Origin: an uncultured Kiritimatiellota bacterium
GTDB lineage: Bacteria; Verrucomicrobiota; Kiritimatiellia; RFP12; UBA1067
Reading direction: 5' to 3'
DNA: 34,356 bases
Assembly (NCBI GenBank): GCA_934635045.1
Contig: CAKTZA010000038.1
Span: 1-34,356 of the forward strand
Shown: positions 7,975-14,276 of the stretch, piece after piece
Position numbering within the stretch: position 1 is the stretch's first letter
How the letters are laid out: each line of letters starts with the position of its first letter
Made by a program: the position numbers and the translations under genes
The notes under the pieces: generated by a model
The model's input: only the letters and a program-made list of their open reading frames with translations
The model's database searches: none
Told to the model about the DNA's origin: nothing

Positions 7975-9093
7975 ATGGGACTCTCAGTTGGCATCGTCGG
8001 TCTGCCGAACGTCGGCAAGTCGACGCTCTTCAATGCGCTCACGAAGAAGCAGCAGGCGGCGGCGGAGAACTATCCGTTCTGCACGATCGAGCCGAACTCG
8101 GCCATCGTCGAGGTCGCCGACGCGCGGCTCGACAAGCTCGCCGAAATGGCGAAGAGCGAGCAGGTCATCCGTGCGACCGTCACGTTCACGGACATCGCCG
8201 GGCTCGTGAAGGGCGCGTCCAAGGGCGAGGGCCTCGGCAACAAGTTCCTCGCGAACATCCGCGAATGCGACGCGATCCTGCACGTCGTGCGGTGTTTCGA
8301 GAACGACGACATCATCCACGTGCAGGAGGGCGGGAACAAGTCCGCCCCGATCGACCCCGTCGGCGACGCCGAGGTCATCGAGACGGAGCTGGTTCTCGCG
8401 GACATGGAGCAGCTGCAGAAGCGCTACGACCGCGTGAAGAAGGAGGCGCAGGCGAAGCCGCCGCTGCGGCCTGAGGCCGAGGCGTGCGCGGCGCTGCTGA
8501 AGCACCTGGAGGCGGGGCATCCCGTGCGGTCCTTCCCGCGCAAGGACGGCGACCCGATCCTGAACGTCCTGAAGGAGCTTCACTTCCTCACCGACAAGAA
8601 GGTCATCTACTGCGCGAACGTGGCGGACGACAACGTGACGGGCGAGGGCAATCCGCACGTCGCCGCGCTGAAGGCCTACGCGGCGAAGGAGGGCTGCGAA
8701 TGCGTCGTCATCTGCGCGCAGATGGAGGCCGATCTCGCGGGCCTCACGGACGACGAGGCGAAGGAGTTCCTGCAGAGCTACGGCCTTTCGGAAAGTTCGC
8801 TTGACCGCACGATCAAGCTCGCGTACGAGACGCTGGGCCTCGCGAGCTTCCTGACGGCGGGGCCGAAGGAGTCGCGCGCGTGGACGTTCCGCAAGGGCTG
8901 GAAGGCCCCGAAGTGCGCGGGCGTCATCCACACCGACTTCGAGAAGGGGTTCATCCGCGCGCAGGTCGTCGCGTACGAGGACTACGTGAAGTACGGCGGC
9001 GAGGCGGGCGCGCGCGAACACGGCGTCCTGCGTCCCGAGGGCAAGGAATACGAGATGAAGGACGGCGACGTCGTCGAGTTCATGTTCAATTGA
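7975..9093 (+). CDS. ychF: YchF/OLA1-family ATPase
   Basis: A 372-residue ribosome-associated P-loop NTPase of the Obg superfamily. The G1 motif GLPNVGKSTLFNAL is at residues 8-21, G3 is FTDIAGLVKGAS, and the G4 position reads YCANV with N-x-x-D in place of NKxD, in keeping with the ATP preference of this family. A coiled-coil insertion (about 130-165) and the C-terminal TGS-like domain ending KDGDVVEFMFN are intact. The start ATG 7975 is preceded by AAGGAG inside the cysE end. A normal housekeeping gene of standard length (about 363 in E. coli). Confidence 0.95.
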   Translation: MGLSVGIVGLPNVGKSTLFNALTKKQQAAAENYPFCTIEPNSAIVEVADARLDKLAEMAKSEQVIRATVTFTDIAGLVKGASKGEGLGNKFLANIRECDAILHVVRCFENDDIIHVQEGGNKSAPIDPVGDAEVIETELVLADMEQLQKRYDRVKKEAQAKPPLRPEAEACAALLKHLEAGHPVRSFPRKDGDPILNVLKELHFLTDKKVIYCANVADDNVTGEGNPHVAALKAYAAKEGCECVVICAQMEADLAGLTDDEAKEFLQSYGLSESSLDRTIKLAYETLGLASFLTAGPKESRAWTFRKGWKAPKCAGVIHTDFEKGFIRAQVVAYEDYVKYGGEAGAREHGVLRPEGKEYEMKDGDVVEFMFN

Positions 9094-9094
9094 G

Positions 9095-9183
9095 GTGGAA
9101 AGGTGGAAGAGTGGAAAGGTGGAAAAGTTCGGGGGGAAAAGTGGAAAGGTGGAAGAGTGGAAAAGTGCGGGAAAGTGAAGAGG
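9095..9183 (+). repeat. Purine-rich 8-nt word array, left arm
   Basis: Eight-nucleotide words of type GTGGAARR (GTGGAAAG, GTGGAAGA, GTGGAAAA) run head to tail from the ychF stop to the next start, interrupted once by TTCGGGGG. The reverse-complement words form the array at 9566-9672 on the other side of the next gene. Confidence 0.85.
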
Positions 9184-9187
9184 CGTG

Positions 9188-9565
9188 ATGGCGGGCTTTA
9201 AGACATTCGAGGAGATTGCCGCGTGGCAGGAGGCGCGGATGCTGGTCGGCGAGATCTATTCGGCGACCGGGCGGCCTCCTTTCTGCCAGGACTATGGCTT
9301 GCGGGATCAGATTCAGCGCGCGGCCGTCTCGATTGGCTCAAATATTGCAGAAGGATTTGAGCGGCGCGGCAACCGGGAGTTCATCAAGTTCCTGTGGATT
9401 GCTAAGGGATCTGCCGCAGAAGTCGCTTCACAGCTCTACTACGCAAAGGACCTGTCATATGTTGACGAGATGCAGTTTGCCGATCTTCATGCCCGAGCGA
9501 AGAGGATCTCGGCCATGCTTTTCAAGTTGATTTCATCCATAAAGGAACCGAACCGACTCAAATAA
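9188..9565 (+). CDS. Four-helix-bundle protein (23S rRNA IVS-protein family)
   Basis: A 125-residue protein with the hallmarks of the four-helix-bundle family related to proteins encoded in 23S rRNA intervening sequences: F-x-x-L/I-x-x-W-Q-x-A at the N-terminus (FEEIAAWQEARMLVGEIY), then LRDQIQRAAVSIGSNIAEGFERRG, then EFIKFLWIAKGSAAEVASQLYYA. It is all-helical and cytoplasmic. Function unknown; relatives also serve as accessory factors (Avd) in retroelements. I chose ATG 9188; GTG 9185 is in frame. It sits between two inverted arrays of 8-nt words, and its lower GC (many AT-ending codons) differs from ychF and thrC, suggesting arrival as a cassette. Confidence 0.85.
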   Translation: MAGFKTFEEIAAWQEARMLVGEIYSATGRPPFCQDYGLRDQIQRAAVSIGSNIAEGFERRGNREFIKFLWIAKGSAAEVASQLYYAKDLSYVDEMQFADLHARAKRISAMLFKLISSIKEPNRLK

Positions 9566-9672
9566 CCCCACCACCCGCACCCCTCCACCCCTCCACCCCT
9601 CCACCTTTCCACCCTTCCACTCTTCCACCCATCCACTCTTCCACCTTTCCACCTTTCCACCCTTCCACTCTT
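9566..9672 (+). repeat. Pyrimidine-rich 8-nt word array, right arm
   Basis: About twelve words of type YYTTCCAC or CCCTCCAC follow directly after the four-helix-bundle stop. Their reverse complement is the GTGGAARR word of the left arm, so a transcript of the cassette could fold into one long imperfect hairpin. Confidence 0.85.
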
Positions 9673-9678
9673 AAAACC

Positions 9679-10116
9679 ATGCAGATCAGGCAAATTTCGA
9701 TTTTCCTTCAGAACAAGCCGGGGCAGCTCTCGCAGATCTGCCGCGACCTCGCGGACGCCGACATCAACATCGCGACGCTGTCGCTTGCGGACACGAGCGA
9801 CTTCGGCATCGTGCGCATGATCGTCGATGACCACGAGAAGGCCAAGGCGACGCTGACCGCGAAGGGCCACGTCGTGAACGTGCGCGAGGTCGTCGCCGTG
9901 TGCGTGCCGGACCGTCCGGGCGGCATGGCCGGGGTGATGGCGGCGCTGGACAGGGCGGGGGCCAACATCGAGTACAGCTACGCCTTCGCGTTCCACAAGG
10001 GCGAGAAGGCCGTGCTCGTCTTCCGCTTCGACGACAACGCCAAGGCCGCGAAGGCCCTCGCCGAGGCCGGCTTCCTGACGCTCTCCGAGGAGGAGGTCGT
10101 CGACGCGGCGGTCTGA
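9679..10116 (+). CDS. Tandem ACT-domain protein
   Basis: A 145-residue protein with two ACT domains: residues 1-70 (QISIFLQNKPGQLSQICRDLADADINI) and 71-145 (VCVPDRPGGMAGVMAALDRAGANIEYSYAF). Both have the G-x-L/M-x-x-V-type turn that binds amino acids. No catalytic domain is attached, so it is probably a stand-alone amino-acid sensor. It lies 23 bp before thrC and may share its transcript, which hints at a role in aspartate-family or branched-chain amino-acid control (inference). There is no Shine-Dalgarno; the 8-nt array ends 6 bp before its ATG. Confidence 0.88.
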   Translation: MQIRQISIFLQNKPGQLSQICRDLADADINIATLSLADTSDFGIVRMIVDDHEKAKATLTAKGHVVNVREVVAVCVPDRPGGMAGVMAALDRAGANIEYSYAFAFHKGEKAVLVFRFDDNAKAAKALAEAGFLTLSEEEVVDAAV

Positions 10117-10139
10117 CGGACAGCTTGAAGGAGAAAACG

Positions 10140-11558
10140 ATGAAGTACATTTCGACACGCAAGGGCCTCGCGGCGACGAGCGCCGAGACGGTGTTTCAGG
10201 GGCTCGCGCCGGACGGCGGGCTGTATGTGCCGGCGGCCGTGGAGAAGGTCGCGGGCATCGAGAGGGCCGGGACGCTGCGCGCGGCCGAGGAGCTCGTCAT
10301 GGGCGCGCTCTTCGACGACCTGCCGGCGGACGTGCGGACGGCGGCGGTAGATCGCCTCTGCGCGCGCTTTCCGGCGGAGGATCCGATTCCGCTCGTCGAG
10401 AAGGACGGCCTTCACGTCCTTGAGCTCTTCCACGGCAAGACGGGCGCGTTCAAGGACGTCGCGCTCTCGATGCTGCCGGTCTTCATGAAGCACGCGGCGG
10501 CGGGCCAGCGCGTCCTCATCCTGACGGCGACGTCGGGCGACACGGGCTCGGCGGCGATGCAGGGCTTCGCGGGCGTCGAAGGCACGGAGATCGTCGTGTT
10601 CTATCCGGCGACGGGCACCTCGAAGATCCAGCGCCTCCAGATGACGACGCCGGCCGACGCGAACGTGCACGCGGTCGGCATTCGCGGCAACTTCGACGAT
10701 GCGCAGGCCGCCGTGAAGCGCATCTTCGCCGACGCGAAGATCAACGCCGAGGCCGCCGCGCACGGCGTCACGCTCTCGTCCGCGAACTCGATCAACACGG
10801 GGCGGCTCGTGCCGCAGATCGCCTACTACGTCCTCGCCGGCGCAAAACTGCTTCAGCGAAACGATTCGACGATTCGATCATTCGACCATTCGTCAATTTC
10901 CTTTGATGTCGTCGTGCCGTCCGGCAACTTCGGCAACATCCTCGCGGCGTACTACGCGAAGCGGATGGGCACGCCGATCCGGAAGCTCGTCGTCGCGTCG
11001 AACGTGAACGACGTTTTGGCGCGCTTCGTGAAGACGGGCGTGTACGATCCGGGGCCGACGTTCACGGTCACGAACTCGCCGTCGATGGACATCCGCAAGA
11101 GCTCGAACGTCGAACGCCTCCTGTGGATGCTGAACGACGGCGACTGCGCCGAGGTCGCGCGGCTCATGGACGACCTGGAGACGAAGGGCCGCTACGAACT
11201 CAACGACGCGGCGAAGGCGCGGCTCTTCGCCGACTTCACGGGCGGCGTCGCGACGCCGGAGGAGACGGAGGCCGAGATGCGCCGGATGCGCGAGACGGCG
11301 GACTACCTGCTCGATCCGCACACGGCCGTCGCGACGTTCGTCGCGAAGATGCTCGGCTACCCGAAGGACGGTGTGCCGTGCGTCGTCGCGGCGACGGCGA
11401 CGCCGTACAAGTTCCCCGAGACGTGCCGCCGCGCGTTCGGTGCGGATGTCCTCACCGACCCGCCGCCGTCCTTCCGTGAATTGGAGCGACTGCCGATTGC
11501 CCAGACGAAGGTCTGCGACGTCGACGTCATCGACCAGGCCGTGCGCGATCTCTTCTGA
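10140..11558 (+). CDS. thrC: Threonine synthase
   Basis: A 472-residue PLP enzyme converting O-phosphohomoserine to threonine. It begins MKYISTRKG, has FHGKTGAFKDVALSML with the PLP lysine, ATSGDTGSAAMQGF, and VPSGNFGNILAAYYAKRMG, the phosphate-binding loop of the fungal/E. coli-type ThrC. It ends near RELERLPIAQTKVCDVDVI. GAAGGAG lies 6 nt before ATG 10140. Odd feature: between LAGAKLL and DVVVPSGNFG is a polar stretch encoded by an 8-nt word array (10861-10900) that looks inserted. A terminator follows about 50 bp after the stop. Confidence 0.95.
   Translation: MKYISTRKGLAATSAETVFQGLAPDGGLYVPAAVEKVAGIERAGTLRAAEELVMGALFDDLPADVRTAAVDRLCARFPAEDPIPLVEKDGLHVLELFHGKTGAFKDVALSMLPVFMKHAAAGQRVLILTATSGDTGSAAMQGFAGVEGTEIVVFYPATGTSKIQRLQMTTPADANVHAVGIRGNFDDAQAAVKRIFADAKINAEAAAHGVTLSSANSINTGRLVPQIAYYVLAGAKLLQRNDSTIRSFDHSSISFDVVVPSGNFGNILAAYYAKRMGTPIRKLVVASNVNDVLARFVKTGVYDPGPTFTVTNSPSMDIRKSSNVERLLWMLNDGDCAEVARLMDDLETKGRYELNDAAKARLFADFTGGVATPEETEAEMRRMRETADYLLDPHTAVATFVAKMLGYPKDGVPCVVAATATPYKFPETCRRAFGADVLTDPPPSFRELERLPIAQTKVCDVDVIDQAVRDLF
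10861..10900 (+). repeat. 8-nt word array inside thrC
   Basis: Four 8-nt words (ACGATTCG twice, ATCATTCG, ACCATTCG) and one degenerate word (TCAATTTC) run head to tail, five words or 40 nt. They encode the polar stretch N-D-S-T-I-R-S-F-D-H-S-S-I-S, absent from the conserved core of the enzyme. Confidence 0.7.
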
Positions 11559-11606
11559 CGCGAAGGGCGTTTCGGGGGATTGGCCGGGATGTCGTTCAAG
11601 AAAGCA

Positions 11607-11638
11607 AAAAGGGTCTCGGAGAAATCCGAGGCCCTTTT
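11607..11638. terminator. Bidirectional hairpin terminator
   Basis: The 14-nt arm AAAAGGGTCTCGGA pairs with TCCGAGGCCCTTTT (one G-T wobble) around a GAAA loop. A-run and T-run on the two sides allow termination of thrC on the + strand and of the converging CBM48 gene on the - strand. Confidence 0.9.
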
Positions 11639-11662
11639 CGATGCTTGAAATCGGCTCGCCGC

Positions 11663-12022
11663 TTACTTGACGGTGATGACCGAGTTGAACGTGCCCTGGT
11701 CGTTGGCGACCGCGTTCACGTTCTCCGGATCGGCGCACCACGTGCCGTCGATCACGAACTTGTACTGGTAGTCGCCGGGGGCGAGCTTGACGGTCGCCGA
11801 GTAGACGCCGGCCTTGAACGCCATCTTCTTCGCCGTCGGGTTCCAGTCGTTGAACTCGCCGGCCACGTAGACGGCCTTGCCCTTTTCCGCATGGACCGTG
11901 AACGTCACGGCCTTGGTCGCCGGCTTCTGCGCCGCGCACGCGCACCGCTTGACCGCGCAGGTCGCGGCTTTCTTGACGACGGCCTTGACTGCGGGAGCCT
12001 TCTTGACGGTCTTGATCTTCAT
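11663..12022 (-). CDS. Small CBM48/AMPK-type glycogen-binding protein
   Basis: A 119-residue protein on the minus strand. Residues 1-37 are Lys/Ala/Val-rich (MKIKTVKKAPAVKAVVKK) with four cysteines nearby. Residues 38-119 are a complete CBM48/AMPK-beta-like early-set domain: VTFTVHAEKGKAVYVAGEFNDWNPTA, then YSATVKLAPGDYQYKFVIDG and WCADPEN. The NDWN and Y-x-Y-K-F-V-I-D-G-x-W motifs hold the carbohydrate-binding tryptophans. No enzymatic domain is present, so a glycogen- or alpha-glucan-associated scaffold or sensor is plausible. AAGGAAACAGGC precedes the start, and a strong sigma-70-like promoter lies upstream. Confidence 0.88.
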   Translation of the reverse strand: MKIKTVKKAPAVKAVVKKAATCAVKRCACAAQKPATKAVTFTVHAEKGKAVYVAGEFNDWNPTAKKMAFKAGVYSATVKLAPGDYQYKFVIDGTWCADPENVNAVANDQGTFNSVITVK

Positions 12023-12082
12023 TTTTGCCTGTTTCCTTTTGTTTTTTGCTCGCTAAGGGCCTTTCCCACAGCGAACGGGCAA

Positions 12083-12112
12083 ATAGTATCTCATATTTTT
12101 TTGATTTGTCAA
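12083..12112 (-). promoter_or_regulatory. Sigma-70 promoter of the CBM48 gene
   Basis: On the minus strand TTGACA (12112-12107) is followed after 18 nt by TACTAT (12088-12083). This is the clearest two-box promoter in the window, set in an AT-rich patch, with a leader of about 55 nt before the ATG. Confidence 0.75.
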
Positions 12113-12127
12113 TAGGCAAAGGTGAAA

Positions 12128-12214
12128 ATGACGAAAAAAGTTGGCTCCGTCGTTTCCAGAAGTGAAAGCAAAGAGGTGTTTGCGTTGAGTGTTGGAAACG
12201 CAGAAGGTCCTTGA
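12128..12214 (+). CDS. Possible 28-residue leader ORF before the sigma region-4 ORF
   Basis: ATG 12128 opens a 28-residue ORF beginning MTKKVGSVVSRSESK. Its TGA overlaps the TTG of the next ORF (CCTTGA). It has no recognisable domain. It could be a coupling leader, the N-terminal part of a frameshifted gene, or chance. Confidence 0.25.
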   Translation: MTKKVGSVVSRSESKEVFALSVGNAEGP

Positions 12215-12405
12215 GAATCTGTGCGCGTTACACGCTGACGGATCGCGAGCGGCAAGTCATGGACTTTCGCTTCGGCCTCACGGACGGGTATTGCCGGACG
12301 CTGGAGGAGGTCGGGCGGCTGTTCAACGTCACGCCTGAACGCATTCGGCAGATTGAGTCAAAAGCGTTGCTCAAATTCAAGACACCAGAGAGTCCGGAGG
12401 GTTGA
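12211..12405 (+). CDS. Sigma-70 region 4-only small protein or remnant
   Basis: A 64-residue ORF that is almost entirely sigma-70 region 4: LTDRERQVMDFRFGLTDG, TLEEVGRLFNV and PERIRQIESKALLK, the helix-turn-helix that binds the -35 element. Regions 1-3 are absent upstream; the frame is closed at 12163. The start is a TTG with AGAAGG 3 nt before it, so the start is uncertain. It could be a stand-alone region-4 regulator or a fragment left by rearrangement. No housekeeping rpoD is in the window for comparison. It lies in the AT-richer accessory stretch, divergent from the CBM48 gene. Confidence 0.6.
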   Translation: MRICARYTLTDRERQVMDFRFGLTDGYCRTLEEVGRLFNVTPERIRQIESKALLKFKTPESPEG

Positions 12406-12498
12406 TGAAAATCCTTGCGGTCGGGAAGCACCTTTAAAAGCGGCGTCGCAAACCGGAATAGTTTAATCGTTCATGAACGAAGAGAAGGCGAGAGTCTA

Positions 12499-12561
12499 AT
12501 GGCTGACACGACGAAGAAAGCCGAGAAGGCTTGGCTGCTGTTTGCGGTTGGGGCGATTTAA
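12499..12561 (+). CDS. Possible 20-residue peptide
   Basis: ATG 12499, with AGAAGG 10 nt upstream, encodes MADTTKKAEKAWLLFAVGAI and stops 35 nt before a strong terminator. A lysine-rich half followed by a hydrophobic half suggests a small membrane-active or leader peptide. Support rests only on the Shine-Dalgarno and the terminator; it could be chance. Confidence 0.3.
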   Translation: MADTTKKAEKAWLLFAVGAI

Positions 12562-12596
12562 GTCGTGGGAAAACGAATTTCCCCAAGATATTTCAG

Positions 12597-12630
12597 ACGC
12601 ATAAGGCGGAGTTGGCCTTATGCGTTTTTT
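12597..12630 (+). terminator. Intrinsic terminator
   Basis: A perfect 11-bp stem, ACGCATAAGGC with GCCTTATGCGT, has a 7-nt loop and ends in a run of six T. It ends the transcript coming from the sigma region-4 ORF and small peptide. Confidence 0.92.
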
Positions 12631-12712
12631 GTTTGCGCGGCGTAAGAAACGCCTGTTGCCGTTCGTTTATGAAGATAGAGGATTGGTGGAATCAAAGAAG
12701 GAGATGAAAGAT

Positions 12713-12985
12713 ATGTACGGAATAAGAATGTACACGTATAGCCTCATTGCCGCGCTCGTCTGCAACGGCTTGTGGCATTTGACGGACGGCGGGCTGACCT
12801 TCTGGCTTGCGTCATTCCCAGTCTCGTTGCTGGTGCTTCCCATTGCGCTCTGGATTCTGACGCGCGTCATTTCGGAATGCGACAAAGGGCGCTTTCGCAA
12901 GCCGTCGCCGGAAGAGGACACGCGGGAAGAGGACACGCATGCGCCGGAAGAACGTATGCGAGAGAAGCTGGAGCTGTTCTCATAG
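12713..12985 (+). CDS. Small membrane protein, two transmembrane segments
   Basis: A 90-residue protein. ATG 12713 is chosen because AAGGAG ends 9 nt upstream; an ATG at 12704 and one at 12620 inside the terminator are in frame but less likely. Residues about 5-20 (YTYSLIAALVCNGLWHL) and 26-50 (LTFWLASFPVSLLVLPIALWIL) are hydrophobic. The tail is highly charged (EEDTREEDTHAPEERMREK) and probably cytoplasmic. Family not recognised. Confidence 0.6.
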   Translation: MYGIRMYTYSLIAALVCNGLWHLTDGGLTFWLASFPVSLLVLPIALWILTRVISECDKGRFRKPSPEEDTREEDTHAPEERMREKLELFS

Positions 12986-13288
12986 GAAGCCGATGTTTGT
13001 GTCGAGGCGGGAGAAGCTGACGGTCGGCATACGCATCCGCCAATCTGGTGCCTGTTCCCGTATTTCGGAAAGATATCAAAGCGCAACATGGGGCGGTTGC
13101 TGAAGACGAAGAAATGGTATGACGACGGGTGCCCCGGGTGCCTGATCTATGCAGAACTTGGCAGTACCTCAGAAGCACTCTTGACTTTAATGAGGAGGAC
13201 AGGAACAACCCTTTCCACGGAAGAGGAGGCAGGGCCTTGCGTTGCGCGTTGCGCAAATGTCGGATTCCCGCCCGAAACGGCGAAAATT
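12986..13288 (+). other. Intergenic stretch without a recognised gene
   Basis: About 300 nt of intermediate GC. A 67-codon ORF (13088-13291) exists but has no Shine-Dalgarno and no recognisable domain. I see no RNA gene. It may be decayed sequence. Confidence 0.4.
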
Positions 13289-13297
13289 TGATATACT
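13289..13297 (+). promoter_or_regulatory. Extended -10 promoter (TGATATACT)
   Basis: TGA directly precedes TATACT (13292-13297), matching the other extended -10 boxes in the window. Here the next convincing start is 13524, so the transcript would carry a leader of about 220 nt. Confidence 0.55.
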
Positions 13298-13303
13298 GTG
13301 CGA

Positions 13304-13523
13304 CAGACAATTTAAGACCTTGTGTTCAACACATCGTTCGGCCCTGGTGAAATGTAGGAAGTTTCAACCGATAGGTGCTGCGACGGGGTGGAGAACGCGT
13401 CCCTATGGGCGCTTCTTCTTCCGTGCTTCCTATCGGGCCTCCTACAGCCTCACCAGAAACGCGGCAAGGGGATGCGCCCTTTCTTTTTGTCGTGAAACAC
13501 GAGAGGGCAAAAAGGAATGCAAA
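13304..13523 (+). other. Long structured 5' leader candidate
   Basis: This 220-nt stretch between promoter and ATG contains CCGATAGG (13368-13375) and its exact complement CCTATCGG (13430-13437), which would close a domain of about 70 nt. It ends in a G/C-rich stretch and the AAAAAGGA Shine-Dalgarno. No known riboswitch class is recognised. Confidence 0.4.
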
Positions 13524-14258
13524 ATGAAACAAGTCATGATAGCCGCCGCGTTGGCACCAGCCTTCGCGTTCGCCGATACCGTCGTCGTCTCCGATTCGCC
13601 GTCGGTCGTTCGCCGCGCTGAACTTCGCGAGGCGCTTCGCCAGGATTCGACCTGGACTTCCGAGAACATCGCGAAGAACCCGTACCTGTTCCTGCAGGAG
13701 CAGATCGCGAACTGCGACAGGCTGCGTGCGAAGATCGACGCGCAGAACATCACGCTCATCCGCATGGAGAAGAACGCGAAGCGAACCGTGGATGAGGCGG
13801 AGAGTGCGCAAGCCCGCTACGAGAAGTTCCTGAAGGACGCGAAGGCGGCGTACAAGGCGGCGAATGGCGCGTTCCCCGTCACGCTCAACGGCTATGCCCT
13901 CGACGAGGACGAGCTGAACGACAAGATCGCCGATGCGCTTGAGCGTGTCGAACTCGCGAAGAAGGAGTTCAAGGACAACACGGCCATCGCGAAGAAGGTG
14001 GCGATCCGCAAGGGCGTGCTCAAGAAGAAGAAACGCGACCTCACGAGCCTGCGCATGAAGCTCGTGCAGCAGGCCGAGCAGGTGAAGATGAACGCCGCGC
14101 TTGCGGAGATCGGCTCGCTCAGCGACGTGCTCGGCACGATCAAGGACATGATGATCGAGATCGACGAGGACCCGACGAAGCTTTCCGTGGAGGACATGAC
14201 GGAGGAGGACCCGAACGCGAAGCGCAACAAGAAGGTTAGCAGTTTCCTGAACGACTAA
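13524..14258 (+). CDS. Secreted coiled-coil protein of unknown function
   Basis: A 244-residue protein starting at ATG 13524, with AAAAAGGA 7 nt upstream. Residues 1-18 (MKQVMIAAALAPAFAFAD) are a short signal peptide. Residues about 45-110 and 140-200 are charged heptad-like helices rich in K, E, A and L (IANCDRLRAKIDAQNI, KKEFKDNTAIAKK), so an elongated periplasmic coiled coil is likely. The C-terminus is acidic, then basic. Family not recognised. It is followed after 18 bp by a SUMF1-domain lipoprotein, probably in the same operon. Confidence 0.7.
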   Translation: MKQVMIAAALAPAFAFADTVVVSDSPSVVRRAELREALRQDSTWTSENIAKNPYLFLQEQIANCDRLRAKIDAQNITLIRMEKNAKRTVDEAESAQARYEKFLKDAKAAYKAANGAFPVTLNGYALDEDELNDKIADALERVELAKKEFKDNTAIAKKVAIRKGVLKKKKRDLTSLRMKLVQQAEQVKMNAALAEIGSLSDVLGTIKDMMIEIDEDPTKLSVEDMTEEDPNAKRNKKVSSFLND

Positions 14259-14276
14259 ACAAAGGCAATGCACAAG

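Noticed and set aside
9095..9672. CRISPR-like repeats
   Set aside because: The units are 8 nt with no spacers and appear as inverted arrays around a gene; there are no cas genes.
12413..12498. tRNA or small RNA gene in the gap after the sigma region-4 ORF
   Set aside because: No cloverleaf or T-loop sequence could be found.
13088..13291. 67-codon ORF
   Set aside because: No Shine-Dalgarno, no extended -10 near the start, no recognisable domain.
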